64,000 nt of DNA from Roseiarcus sp963807735 (GCA_963807735.1 CAWEDI010000051.1:1-64000), one strand, 5' to 3'; counted from the stretch's first letter, positions 43,539 through 52,485 are shown. Notes: a model not told the origin generated them from the letters alone. Made by a program: numbers and translations.

Positions 43539-44207
43539 TCACGGCGCGAACAGCGCAGGCTTTTCCTGCGCCAGCGCCTCGAAAGTGTTGGCGACGGTGG
43601 CGATATGCGCGGCCATTGCGGCGCGGGCGGCTTCGGGCTCGCGCGCCGCGATGGCGGAGAAGATCGCGCGGTGTTCGGCGAGCGTCTCCTGCATGCGGCC
43701 CGGCGGGCTCATCAAAAGCCGGCGTGGCCGTTCGAGATGTTGGCGCACCCCGTCGAGAATGTCCTCGCTGCGATGCAGGCCGAGATGCTGGGTCAACAGC
43801 GCGTGAAAGCCGACGTCGAGAGCATAAAACTGTGCGCGATCGCCCCCGCGCGCGGCGTCGTCCGCCTCGCCGAGATTGGCGGAGAGGTCAGAACGGGCCT
43901 CGTCGTCAAGCCCGATTGCAGCCTGCGCGGCGATCTCGCCTTCGAGCGCGCGGCGCACGAACAGCAGTTCGCGCACGGCCTCGGCCGAGATCGGCGCGAC
44001 AAAGGAGCCATGCTGAGGTTCGACGCGCACGAGGCGCTCGAACGCCAGCCGGCTGATCGCCGCGGAGACCGGAAACCGCGACACGCCGAGCCTTTCGCAC
44101 AACGCCAGCTTGTCGATGGCCTCGCCAGGCTCCAGTTCGCCCGACAGAATAGCCTCCTTGACTGCGCCGTACACTTGCTCCGCCTTGCTGGTGACGCGCT
44201 CCCGCAT
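43539..44207 (-). CDS. GntR family transcriptional regulator (FadR/FCD group)
   Basis: The 222-residue protein has an N-terminal winged helix (AEQVYGAVKEAILSGELEPG, LCERLGVSRFPVSAAISRLA) and a C-terminal FCD effector domain with likely metal-binding His residues (VGFHALLTQHLG, EHRAIFSAIAARE, AMAAHIATV). It should repress the dehydratase operon and the divergent FAH-fold gene until a sugar-acid inducer binds. The start at 44207 follows GGGAGGGG; ATG at 44234 is a longer option but would place the start inside the palindrome. Confidence 0.88.
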   Translation of the reverse strand: MRERVTSKAEQVYGAVKEAILSGELEPGEAIDKLALCERLGVSRFPVSAAISRLAFERLVRVEPQHGSFVAPISAEAVRELLFVRRALEGEIAAQAAIGLDDEARSDLSANLGEADDAARGGDRAQFYALDVGFHALLTQHLGLHRSEDILDGVRQHLERPRRLLMSPPGRMQETLAEHRAIFSAIAAREPEAARAAMAAHIATVANTFEALAQEKPALFAP

Positions 44208-44227
44208 CGTCGCTTTGTCCCCTCCCG

Positions 44228-44239
44228 CTAACATGTTAG
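44228..44239. promoter_or_regulatory. probable GntR operator
   Basis: ctaacatgttag is a perfect 12-base palindrome in the gap between the GntR gene and the divergent gene at 44294. The size and symmetry suit a FadR-type regulator. Confidence 0.55.
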
Positions 44240-44293
44240 AGGCTGACGACGCGCGCGCAAGGGTTAAATGACGGAAAAAAGAGGAAACGCCCG

Positions 44294-45472
44294 ATGCCCT
44301 ATCCCCACTTGATCGAGTCCGAGATTCTCCCGCGCGACGGTTTCGCCGGGGCGCTGGCAGGGCGCGCGTTCCGACCCGATCTCGGGGGGCCGGCGGTGGT
44401 CGCGATCCGGCCGGACGGCGTGTTCGATGTGACTGCAACGTTTCCAACCATGCGCGACCTAGCGGAAGCTGCCGACCCCGCCGCGGCGCTGAAGGCGACG
44501 ACCGGCGAGCGGATCGGAACGCTCGCCGACCTGCTGGCCAATGCGCCGCCCGACGCGCGCGATTCCCGGAAGCCGTGGCTGCTCGCGCCCATCGATTTGC
44601 AGGCGATCAAGGCGGCCGGCGTGACCTTCGTCGCCTCGATGCTGGAACGGGTTATCGAGGAGCGGGCGCGCGGAAATCCGGACAGCGCGACGCGCATCCG
44701 CACAGAGATGGGCCGGTTGATCGGCGACGACCTCCGGTCGCTCAAGCCCGGCTCGCCGGAAGCGGAGCGATTGAAGGCCGCGTTGATCGCGGAAGGCGCG
44801 TGGTCGCAATATCTCGAAGTCGGCATCGGCCCCGACGCCGAGATTTTCACCAAGGCGCAGCCGATGTCGGCGGTCGGCTGCGGCGCCGACGCCGGCTTTC
44901 ACGCCCATTCGCACTGGAACAATCCGGAGCCCGAGGCGGTGTTGCTGATCGCCTCCGACGGGCGGATCGTCGGCGCGACGCTGGGCAACGACGTCAACCT
45001 GCGCGATTTCGAGGGCCGCAGCGCGCTGCTGCTCGGCAAGGCGAAGGACCAGAACGCCAGCGCCGCGCTCGGACCGTTCGCGCGTTTCTTCGACGCGACA
45101 TTCACGCTCGACGACGTGCGTGCGCTGGAGATTTCGCTCAACATCGAAGGCGAAGACGGGTTCAAGCTGGAGGGGCGCTCGTCGATGCGTGAGATCAGCC
45201 GCGACCCCGCCGATCTCGCCGCGCAGCTCGTCGGTCCGCATCACGCTTATCCCGACGGCACCGCGCTCTACCTCGGCACCATGTTCGCGCCGGTGAAGGA
45301 TCGCGACGCTCCCGGCAAGGGTTTCACGCACAAGGTTGGCGACGTCGTGACGGTCGCGGCTGACAAGCTCGGCGCGCTGGTCAACCGCATGAAACACGCG
45401 CAGGACTGCGAGCGATGGGATTTCGGGACGGCGGCGCTGATGCGCCATCTCGCCAAGCGCGGGGCGTTGTAG
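44294..45472 (+). CDS. fumarylacetoacetate hydrolase family protein
   Basis: The 392-residue protein has a FAH-fold C-terminal region: VASMLERVIEERARG, GIGPDAEIFTKAQPMSAVGC, NNPEPEAVLLIASDGRI, GATLGNDVNLRDFEGRSALL and LYLGTMFAPVKDRDAPGKGF, with acidic metal-binding residues. Related enzymes dehydrate 2-keto-3-deoxy-pentonates or hydrolyse diketo acids. Divergent arrangement with a UxaA/GarD dehydratase and its GntR regulator suggests that it processes the keto-deoxy sugar acid made by that enzyme. Confidence 0.85.
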   Translation: MPYPHLIESEILPRDGFAGALAGRAFRPDLGGPAVVAIRPDGVFDVTATFPTMRDLAEAADPAAALKATTGERIGTLADLLANAPPDARDSRKPWLLAPIDLQAIKAAGVTFVASMLERVIEERARGNPDSATRIRTEMGRLIGDDLRSLKPGSPEAERLKAALIAEGAWSQYLEVGIGPDAEIFTKAQPMSAVGCGADAGFHAHSHWNNPEPEAVLLIASDGRIVGATLGNDVNLRDFEGRSALLLGKAKDQNASAALGPFARFFDATFTLDDVRALEISLNIEGEDGFKLEGRSSMREISRDPADLAAQLVGPHHAYPDGTALYLGTMFAPVKDRDAPGKGFTHKVGDVVTVAADKLGALVNRMKHAQDCERWDFGTAALMRHLAKRGAL

Positions 45473-45501
45473 CGCGGGTTGTTGGGAGAATGCCCCCGCG
45501 T

Positions 45502-45521
45502 CGTCATGGCTGGGCTTGTCC
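45502..45521. repeat. half of a family A repeat
   Basis: cgtcatggctgggcttgtcc matches the outer arm of family A but is not followed by its complement; the next sequence holds a separate small palindrome (gcgccgctaagcggcgc at 45541). It looks like a decayed element beside the complete copy. Confidence 0.55.
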
Positions 45522-45580
45522 TCAGTGGCGCTAACCTGACGCGCCGCTAAGCGGCGCGCTTGGTACAAGAACGACCGCTT

Positions 45581-45737
45581 CAGTCATGGCCGGGCTTGTC
45601 CCGGCCATCCACGTCGCGCCGATACAAACTTGCGGCAAAGCGATATCTGCGCTCGTTGCAAACAGAGCTTTGTGGTTCTGAACCCGTGTCGCCCTGTTAT
45701 GACGTGGATGCCTGGGACAAGCCCGGGCAAGACGCGG
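45581..45737. repeat. palindromic intergenic repeat, family A copy 2
   Basis: The arms are gtcatggccgggcttgtccc with ggccatccacgtcg, and the near complement gacgtggatgcctgggacaa with gcccgggcaagac. The enclosed ~90 bases differ from those of the copy in the hut operon. It lies between convergent genes and may act as a two-way terminator. Confidence 0.8.
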
Positions 45738-45817
45738 AGAGCGCCAATCAAACCCTCGTTAGCGCGTATCATCCACGCCGAAGCAGATAAGCTTCCAAGA
45801 CTTCTCGCCGGGGTTCG

Positions 45818-48151
45818 CTAAGACTTCACCTTCACGTATTCGCCCGGCGCATCGCAGATCGGCTTCAGCTTGCCGGCGCCGACCTCGCGCGCCGCCACGC
45901 GCTCGGGCGCTTGCGCCGTGATCCAGGCGATCCAATCAACCCACCACGAGCCGCGCGTTTCTTTAGCGGCGGCGACCCAGTCCTCGAACCGGCCTTCCGG
46001 GGCGCCGTTGGTCCAGTATTGGTACTTTGGCTTGTCGGCGGGATTGACGACGCCCGCGATATGGCCGGAGCCTGACATCACATAACGCACCGGGCCGCCG
46101 AAGAATTTCGCGCCGGTGAACACCGAGCGCGCCGGGGCGATGTGGTCCTCGCGCGCGGCAAGGTCGTAGACCGGGATCGTCACCTTACGCAGACTGACCG
46201 TCCGGCCCTCGATCAGCATGCGATCGTGGGTCAGATCGTTCTGCAAGTAGCAATGCCGGAGATAGAACCTGTGGTTGGCCGCCGGCATGCGCGTCGAATC
46301 GGCGTTCCAGACAAGCAGGTCGAACGCCATCGGCTCCTTGCCCTTGAGATAGTTGTTGACCCAGTACGACCAGATCAGATCGTTGGGCCGGAGCATGTTG
46401 AAGGCGTTGGCCATCTGCGCGCCGTCGAGATAGCCGTGCTCGGCCATCCGCTTCTCGGTCAGGCGAAGCTGTTCGGCGTCGACGAAGATTTTCAGATCGC
46501 CGGCGTCGGTGAAGTCGACTTGCGTGGTGAAGAAGGTCGCGCTCGAAATGCGCTTGTCGCCGATCTCGGCCATGAACGCGAGCGTCACCGCGAGCAGCGT
46601 GCCGCCGACGCAATAGCCGGTCGCCGCGATGTCGCTTTCGCCGGTGGCGGCCTCGATCGCCTCCAGCGCGGCGAACACGCCTTCACGCATATAAGCCTCA
46701 AAGCCCTTGTCGACATGGCGCTCGTCCGGGTTGACCCAGGACACGACGAACACGGTCAACCCTTGCGCCACCGCCCAGCGGATGAAGGATTTTTCCGGAT
46801 TGAGATCGAGCACGTAGAACTTGTTGATCCATGGCGGCACGATCAGCAGCGGGCGCTTGTAGACGGTCGGGGTCGAGGGCGCATACTGGATGAGCTCGAT
46901 AAGCTCGTTGCGAAACACCACCTTGCCCGGCGTGGCGGCGAGATTGACCCCGAGCGTAAACTTGGCGGCGTCCGCCTGGCGGATGCGCAACTGGCCCTGG
47001 CCGGCGGCGATGTCTTCGGCCATCATTTTCATGCCGCGCACCAGATTTTCGCCGCTCTCCGCCACGGTCGTACGCAGCAACTCGGGATTGGTGGCGAGGA
47101 AATTTGTCGGCGCCAGCGCGCTCGTCACCTGCCTGAGATAGAACCCGGCCTTTTCGCGCGTGTGCGGATCGAGTTCGTCGGCGTGCTTGACGAGATCGTC
47201 GGCCCATTGCGAGGTCAGCACATAGGCCTGTTTTATGAAGTCGAAATAGGGATTCTGCGTCCACTCCGGGTCGGCGAAACGCTTGTCGGACGCCTCCGGC
47301 GCGACGACGTCGGGCGCTTTCTCGCCGGCGAGCTTCTTCAGCGTCGAACCCCATAAGGCGAAGAACTTAGTTGACAGCGCCGTCTGCGCTTCGAGCGCGC
47401 GGCGGGCGTCGGTCGCGTAATATTCGGCGACGCGGCCGAGCGTCGCGAACACGTCGGCGAGTTCGGGACTCGGGCCGACCTGCGGCGTCGCCGTCCCGGT
47501 TTCGACCGGCTTCCACATCGCCGCCATCGCCTTGCCGCTCTCTTGGACGAACCGTGCGACGTTGCGAGACAGTTTCTCGAAATCGGGCAGCGGCGTTTCG
47601 CGAGGGCCGGCGGCCGGCTTCGCCGCCTTGTCGGGCGCGGGCGGCGGCGGGGCCTCGGTTTTCGTCGGCGGGGGCGGGTCCGCGGGGATCGCCGTGGCAG
47701 GCGGGGACGGCGCCTCGACCTTGGTTGGAGGCGGCGACGCCGCGGCCGGCTTCTGCGCGTTCTCCGTTACGGCCGGGGGCGGGACGACGGCGTCTGCGGG
47801 GGCCGGCGACGTAATCGCGGCGGCGGGAACGGCGGACGGTTGAAATTTCGCACGCGCAGGCGGCGGTTCGGCTAGGATCGCCGCTGCTGGCGGCTTTTTG
47901 GCGGCCGGGGACGCGGATCGGATGTCAGCGCGCGCCGAGGCGAAGTCCGGCGCAGCGGCCCGCGAAGGCGGTGTTTTCGGGCGCGACGACGGCTCAATAG
48001 GGAGCGGCGTGGCCGGCTTTTTCGCCGCGACAGGCTCGGCAGGCTTGCCGGCGCCCTTCGGGGCCGTCTTCAACGCGGAAGGGACCCCGGCCAGGGCGGC
48101 CTTCCGCGCGTCGCCCGCGCGCTTCCCCTTACCTCGCACCAGGTCGATCAT
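45818..48151 (-). CDS. phaC: class I poly(3-hydroxyalkanoate) synthase with long N-terminal extension
   Basis: PhaC polymerises 3-hydroxyacyl-CoA at the surface of PHB granules. The lipase-like box GYCVGGTLLAV holds the catalytic Cys514; the partners are Asp in LAAREDHIAP and His in MSGSGHIAGV. The PhaC N-terminal domain (YFDFIKQAYVLTSQW, NFLATNPELLRTT) begins near residue 290. The first ~190 residues are Pro/Ala/Lys-rich low complexity. With 777 residues it is much longer than the usual ~590. The start at 48151 follows AGAGGAAA; 48199 and 48280 are longer options, the last overlapping the divergent gene. No phaR or phaAB is adjacent. Confidence 0.92.
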   Translation of the reverse strand: MIDLVRGKGKRAGDARKAALAGVPSALKTAPKGAGKPAEPVAAKKPATPLPIEPSSRPKTPPSRAAAPDFASARADIRSASPAAKKPPAAAILAEPPPARAKFQPSAVPAAAITSPAPADAVVPPPAVTENAQKPAAASPPPTKVEAPSPPATAIPADPPPPTKTEAPPPPAPDKAAKPAAGPRETPLPDFEKLSRNVARFVQESGKAMAAMWKPVETGTATPQVGPSPELADVFATLGRVAEYYATDARRALEAQTALSTKFFALWGSTLKKLAGEKAPDVVAPEASDKRFADPEWTQNPYFDFIKQAYVLTSQWADDLVKHADELDPHTREKAGFYLRQVTSALAPTNFLATNPELLRTTVAESGENLVRGMKMMAEDIAAGQGQLRIRQADAAKFTLGVNLAATPGKVVFRNELIELIQYAPSTPTVYKRPLLIVPPWINKFYVLDLNPEKSFIRWAVAQGLTVFVVSWVNPDERHVDKGFEAYMREGVFAALEAIEAATGESDIAATGYCVGGTLLAVTLAFMAEIGDKRISSATFFTTQVDFTDAGDLKIFVDAEQLRLTEKRMAEHGYLDGAQMANAFNMLRPNDLIWSYWVNNYLKGKEPMAFDLLVWNADSTRMPAANHRFYLRHCYLQNDLTHDRMLIEGRTVSLRKVTIPVYDLAAREDHIAPARSVFTGAKFFGGPVRYVMSGSGHIAGVVNPADKPKYQYWTNGAPEGRFEDWVAAAKETRGSWWVDWIAWITAQAPERVAAREVGAGKLKPICDAPGEYVKVKS

Positions 48152-48267
48152 GGGCTTTCCTCTGACGTCGCGGCTCGTGGCCGATCCCTTTTCCGTCATA
48201 ATAGTCTGGCAAGCCTTCGCGGCGCCAGTAAGTCTTTTGGCGATTGCGTCGCGCCGGGGAGGCGGGA

Positions 48268-48660
48268 GTGTCTCAAACAAACAGCGCGGCTCGCCTTTTG
48301 GCGCTGATCGTCGCGCTCGCGGCGACGCCCGCCGTCGCCGACGAATCCTTTTGGGATTCGCTGGCGAAATCGACGGGATTGATGGCGACGCCGCCCGACC
48401 CTCCGGACTTCGTCAAAGCCACGCGACCGAAGGCCGAGCCGACCGCGATCCCCGCGTTCGCCCCGCCCGAGGAGCCGCACTCCAAGGTCAAGACGCCGAG
48501 CGAGTTGAAAGCCATGGACGCGGACCTCGAAAAGGCCGGCCGCGGGCAGCGAGCGCGCCTGGGCGTGGCCGACCCCGACAGTTCAAACGCCGCCGCCGGG
48601 CACAGCTCTCACGGGAAGGGAAAGGCGGCAAAGTCGTCAACCGGCCAAAAGGAAATGTAA
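48268..48660 (+). CDS. small exported hypothetical protein
   Basis: The 130-residue protein starts at GTG 48268 after GGGGAGGCGGGA. A signal peptide (LLALIVALAATPAVA) precedes DESFWDSLAKSTGLMATPPD. The mature part is Pro/Lys-rich and looks disordered (PDFVKATRPKAEP, SHGKGKAAKSSTGQKEM). No family is recognised. It is divergent from phaC with a ~116-base shared promoter region. Confidence 0.65.
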   Translation: MSQTNSAARLLALIVALAATPAVADESFWDSLAKSTGLMATPPDPPDFVKATRPKAEPTAIPAFAPPEEPHSKVKTPSELKAMDADLEKAGRGQRARLGVADPDSSNAAAGHSSHGKGKAAKSSTGQKEM

Positions 48661-48813
48661 TTTGCGCGTCCGCGTGAGAAGCTGTTTGACAGGTCGACGG
48701 AGTCCGCCGCCCTGAATTTCTCTGGAACCTACACGCAGTCGAGTTTCCAACTCGCCGCCGACAATCACGGCGGGACGCGGCTGCTCGATCCGCAATCGCC
48801 TTGGGTGACGTAA
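48661..48813 (+). pseudogene. remnant of the C-terminus of a large secreted protein
   Basis: In the frame of the preceding gene, right after its stop codon, the sequence reads LNFSGTYTQSSFQLAADNHG and GTRLLDPQSPWVT and ends at TAA 48811-48813. The pattern LxFxGxYTxxxFxLAxDxxGGT resembles terminal segments of RTX/VCBS-type or autotransporter-like proteins of this bacterial group. There is no start codon or body, so it is a decayed tail. The gene it came from is not in the window. Confidence 0.5.
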
Positions 48814-48921
48814 GCCGGCGCGGGCCATCCGTCAGGACGGTCCGCGAAACGCGGCGTCGGAAAAGGTTTCCCTTCGCCCGGGTTCGCATTAGAAGCGGAC
48901 GCGCGCGGAGAAAGCACGCGC

Positions 48922-48945
48922 ACGCTTCGCCGGTCGGCGAAGCGT
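48922..48945. promoter_or_regulatory. perfect hairpin in the leader of the aminotransferase gene
   Basis: acgcttcgcc, a four-base loop ggtc, and ggcgaagcgt form a perfect 10-bp stem ending 25 bases before the start codon, followed by aaaatt. It is positioned to affect transcription or ribosome access of the downstream gene, or to end an upstream transcript. It does not match a riboswitch I know. Confidence 0.45.
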
Positions 48946-48970
48946 CGCAAAATTGCGAGGAAACAAGGCG

Positions 48971-50188
48971 ATGTCGGACTTTCACAACACGCGGCGGCTG
49001 CCGCCTTACGTCTTCGAGCAGGTCAACAAGCTCAAGGCCAAGGCCCGCGCCGCCGGCGCCGACATCGTCGACCTTGGCATGGGCAATCCCGACCTCGCCG
49101 CGCCGAAGCACGTGATCGACAAGCTCGTCGAGACGGTCGGCAAGCCGCGCACCGACCGCTATTCCGCGTCCAAGGGCATCCCCGGGCTGCGGCGCGCGCA
49201 GGCCGGGTATTACGCGCGCCGGTTCGGCGTGAAGCTGAACCCCGAGACCCAGGTCGTCGCGACGTTGGGCTCGAAGGAAGGCTTCGCCAATATGGCGCAG
49301 GCGATCACCGCGCCGGGCGACGTCGTGTTGACGCCGAATCCATCCTATCCGATCCACGCCTTCGGGTTCCTGATGGCGGGCGGCGTCGTCCGCTCAGTGC
49401 CGGCCGAGCCGAGCCCGCAATATTTCGCCGCCCTAGAGCGCGCGATCCAGCATTCGATCCCGAAGCCGATCGCCGTCGTCGTCTGCTATCCCTCCAATCC
49501 TACGGCGATGACGGCGTCGCTTGACTTCTACAAAGACCTCGTGATCTTCGCCAAGAAGCACGATGTTTTCATCTTGTCGGACCTCGCCTATGGCGAAGTC
49601 TATTTCGACGGCGAACCGCCGCCCTCGGTGTTGCAGGCGCCGGGCGCCTTCGACGTCGCGGTCGAGTTCACCTCGATGTCGAAGACGTTCTCGATGGCGG
49701 GCTGGCGCATGGGTTTCGCCGTCGGCAACGAGAGGTTGCTGGCGGCGCTGGCGCGGGTGAAATCGTATCTCGACTATGGCGCCTATACGCCGATCCAGGT
49801 CGCCGCGGCCGCCGCGCTGAACGGTCCCGAGGATTGCATCCACGAGATGCGCGCGACCTACAAACGCCGTCGTGACGTCATGGTCGAAAGCTTCGCCGCT
49901 GCTGGTTGGGCGATCGAATCGCCGAAGGCGTCGATGTTCGCGTGGACGCCGGTGCCGGAAAAGTTCCGCCATCTCGGCTCGCTGGAGTTCTCCAAGCTGC
50001 TAATCGAGAAGGCGGATGTCGCGGTGGCGCCGGGGGTCGGGTTCGGCGAACACGGCGACGACTACGTGCGACTTGCGCTGGTCGAGAACGAGCAGCGGAT
50101 TCGCCAGGCGGCGCGGGGCGTGCGAAAGTTCTTCGAGAACGCCGACGAGACGCTGCACAATGTCGTCAAGCTGAAACAGACGGCGTGA
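48971..50188 (+). CDS. AlaC/LL-diaminopimelate-type aminotransferase
   Basis: The 405-residue PLP enzyme starts at 48971 (MSDFHNTRRLPPYVFEQVNK). Features are DIVDLGMGNPDLAAP, YPSNPTAMTASLDFYKD, SDLAYGEVYFDG and the PLP lysine in SMSKTFSMAGWRMGF. It is closest to alanine transaminase AlaC and LL-diaminopimelate aminotransferase relatives, converting pyruvate and glutamate to alanine and 2-oxoglutarate or a related reaction. A hairpin lies just upstream. It converges on the CYTH-CHAD gene. Confidence 0.88.
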   Translation: MSDFHNTRRLPPYVFEQVNKLKAKARAAGADIVDLGMGNPDLAAPKHVIDKLVETVGKPRTDRYSASKGIPGLRRAQAGYYARRFGVKLNPETQVVATLGSKEGFANMAQAITAPGDVVLTPNPSYPIHAFGFLMAGGVVRSVPAEPSPQYFAALERAIQHSIPKPIAVVVCYPSNPTAMTASLDFYKDLVIFAKKHDVFILSDLAYGEVYFDGEPPPSVLQAPGAFDVAVEFTSMSKTFSMAGWRMGFAVGNERLLAALARVKSYLDYGAYTPIQVAAAAALNGPEDCIHEMRATYKRRRDVMVESFAAAGWAIESPKASMFAWTPVPEKFRHLGSLEFSKLLIEKADVAVAPGVGFGEHGDDYVRLALVENEQRIRQAARGVRKFFENADETLHNVVKLKQTA

Positions 50189-50195
50189 GGCGGCT

Positions 50196-51680
50196 CTAAG
50201 CCTCCAACCAGCGCCGGAGCTTGCGCGCCCGGCGCTCGATCCGTGGCAGGCCCTCGGCCCAAACGCAGTCCCTGCGCTCGGTGATCGCCACGGCGGCGGG
50301 GCCGAGTTCAACGTGCTGCTGACTCAGCGCTTCGGCGAGACGGGCGGCGGTCGCCGCGTCGTTGAGATCGCCGAGGCGTTTGAGCAGTTTCTTGATGCGG
50401 TCTTGCGCCTTGTCCGGGACGGCGTAGACGCCATCGAGGAATTCGAGGCTGTATCGGAGTTTCTTGAGCGCCTTGCGGAACGCGTGCAGCGCGAGAGGGT
50501 CGCCGTCCGTGGCCTGCCGGCCGCGCTTGCGCACCTTGCGCATCAGCTGGCCGACGAGGTCGGGCGCGAGCGCCTCGATAGCCTCATCGAGCCGTGCGCC
50601 GCCGAGGAGGCGGGGCTGTCGTCCCGCGTCTTCGCTCCAAGCGCCCAGCGAGAGCGCCAGCGACGTAAAGCTCGGCGCCGACACGGCCTCAGCCGCTTCC
50701 GCAAACCCCTGGTCCCGTTGCTTTTGCGCGGCGTCTGCGATCAGGCCGCCCCAGTCCGGTTGGTCGGCCTCGATGTCCGGCAATTGTGTGTCGCAGAACA
50801 CGCACCAGTCGCGCGCTTCGCCGACGCGGCGGCCGAGCTCCTGAAGCTCGCGATCAAACCCCGCGACCGCCGGCTCGGCCAGCGCCGGCGCGAACAGCCG
50901 CAGCGCGGAGCGCAATCGCCGCACGCCGACCCGAAGCTGATGCACGCCCTCGGCGTGGCCGCCCCGCGTGGCCGCGGCGTTGGCGAGCATGTGGCCGAGC
51001 GCCTCGCCGACGATACGGCGAAGCGCCTCGGCGCCGGTGATGCCTGGCGGCAACGGCTGCGGCATGGACGTGTGCGGTTGCGCGGGGAGGCGGTCGAGAA
51101 GGCGCATGCCGCGGGCGGCCTTGCTTTCCGTTTCGATCGCGCAGGGCGCTTCGGCGTGCAAGGCGAGCGCGAGGCGGTAAAGCGCACCGAGCGGACCTTC
51201 GCGCAATTCGAGCTCCAGCTCTTGGATCGGCTCGCACTGAGTCCCGGCGCGGATTTCGCCCTCGTCGAGATCGGCTTCGATCAGCGCGCCCTCGACGTGT
51301 AATAAGCGGGACGTACGCATGACGTCGGTGGTCAGCGTCGGCGCGAGGCGGGCCTTCGCGAACTCGGCGACGGGAGTCTCGGCGGCGAGGCGAAGATCGG
51401 GCTTGTCGCCGTCGATTGGCCATTCCCACTCGCCTCTTTGCATCGCGACGCCGGCAATGCCTTCCGCCTTCACGGTCTGGCGCCGAGTCTTGCCTTCCGC
51501 GCGTACGCGCAACGTCAAGCCGTGTCGCGCCAACGCCCGATCGAAGGTGTCCCAGTAGGTCGTCACGATCCGCGCGCGCCGCGGCCGTTTCACCGTCGCA
51601 AGCGTCGCGCTGTTCCGGAGCCGGTGCAACGCGTCGTCGGAGAGCGCGAGTTTCAGTTCGGTTTCGGTCGGCGCGGACAC
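50196..51680 (-). CDS. CYTH and CHAD domain protein
   Basis: The 494-residue protein has an N-terminal CYTH (triphosphate tunnel) domain opening with the TETELKLAL metal/phosphate motif (ExExK). It is followed by a CHAD helical domain (about 215-490) rich in conserved His and basic residues (GVHQLRVGVRRLRSALRLF, LHAFRKALKKLRYSLEFL). CYTH enzymes hydrolyse triphosphates such as PPPi; CHAD domains bind polyphosphate. Inorganic polyphosphate is therefore the probable substrate or target. The GTG at 51680 gives the correct N-terminus and follows AGGGAG; the longer frame upstream is antisense to the VOC gene. Confidence 0.9.
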   Translation of the reverse strand: MSAPTETELKLALSDDALHRLRNSATLATVKRPRRARIVTTYWDTFDRALARHGLTLRVRAEGKTRRQTVKAEGIAGVAMQRGEWEWPIDGDKPDLRLAAETPVAEFAKARLAPTLTTDVMRTSRLLHVEGALIEADLDEGEIRAGTQCEPIQELELELREGPLGALYRLALALHAEAPCAIETESKAARGMRLLDRLPAQPHTSMPQPLPPGITGAEALRRIVGEALGHMLANAAATRGGHAEGVHQLRVGVRRLRSALRLFAPALAEPAVAGFDRELQELGRRVGEARDWCVFCDTQLPDIEADQPDWGGLIADAAQKQRDQGFAEAAEAVSAPSFTSLALSLGAWSEDAGRQPRLLGGARLDEAIEALAPDLVGQLMRKVRKRGRQATDGDPLALHAFRKALKKLRYSLEFLDGVYAVPDKAQDRIKKLLKRLGDLNDAATAARLAEALSQQHVELGPAAVAITERRDCVWAEGLPRIERRARKLRRWLEA

Positions 51681-51752
51681 CGGGACACTCCCTTCGACGC
51701 TTTCGCGCCGATCCGCTATCATGGCGCCCGCCCTTCCTTGCCGCCAGAGCCC

Positions 51753-52478
51753 ATGTCCCGCGCCCTCGATCATCTGGTCATCGCCTACCGCGATCTCGCC
51801 GCCGCCGCCGAACGCTATCGGCGGCTCGGCTTCAACGTCGGGCCACGCAATCGCCATCCCTGGGGCACTGAAAATCATATCGTGCAGTTTGACGGCGCCT
51901 TTCTCGAACTCGTTGGCCTCGGAGAAGACTTCCGGGCGCCCGCGGTGGACGACCCGGTTTACCCGTTCGCCGGCTTCATCGCGGAGTTTCTGACCCGCCG
52001 CGAGGGGCTCGCCATGCTCGTGCTGCGCTCCGCCGACGCCGAGGCGGATCGCCGACTGTTCCAGCACAGGCGGCTCGGCGATTTCCCGCGCTTCGATTTC
52101 GCCCGCAAAGGGGTGAGGGCAGGGCGCGAAGTCGAGGTCGCGTTCTCGCTGGCGTTCGCGCATAGCGACGCCTTTCCGGATGCAGGCTTCTTCACTTGCC
52201 AGCAGCGCTTCCCCGAGAATTTCTGGGACGCGGCGGCGCAGGTTCACCCTAACGGCGCGATCGGCGTCGCCGAGCTGACAATCGCCCATCCCGAGCTAGA
52301 GGCCGCCGTCGGGTTTCTTTCCGGCTTTCTGGATGCGCCGCCGCGGGAAGCGCCTGATGGCGGCCTGCATTTCGCGCTTGCGGAGACAACCGTGACTTTG
52401 GCGAAAGCAGGGGGCGCCGCGGGCTTGCGGGCGGCGCGCATCGCGGCCGCCGGTGGGTCAACGCTTTGGATCGACTGA
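51753..52478 (+). CDS. VOC superfamily protein (glyoxalase_3 type)
   Basis: The 241-residue protein begins MSRALDHLVIAYRDLAAAAE, a typical VOC beta-alpha unit with metal ligand His7, followed by GTENHIVQFDGAFLELVGL and HPNGAIGVAELTIAHPELE. VOC proteins are metal-dependent lyases, dioxygenases or isomerases; the specific reaction is not clear. The start at 51753 excludes an upstream frame that overlaps the divergent CYTH-CHAD gene. Confidence 0.8.
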   Translation: MSRALDHLVIAYRDLAAAAERYRRLGFNVGPRNRHPWGTENHIVQFDGAFLELVGLGEDFRAPAVDDPVYPFAGFIAEFLTRREGLAMLVLRSADAEADRRLFQHRRLGDFPRFDFARKGVRAGREVEVAFSLAFAHSDAFPDAGFFTCQQRFPENFWDAAAQVHPNGAIGVAELTIAHPELEAAVGFLSGFLDAPPREAPDGGLHFALAETTVTLAKAGGAAGLRAARIAAAGGSTLWID

Positions 52479-52485
52479 CGCGCTC

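Noticed and set aside
46142..47356. 404-residue plus-strand frame opposite phaC
   Set aside because: phaC has full catalytic motifs on the other strand; the frame has no recognisable domain.
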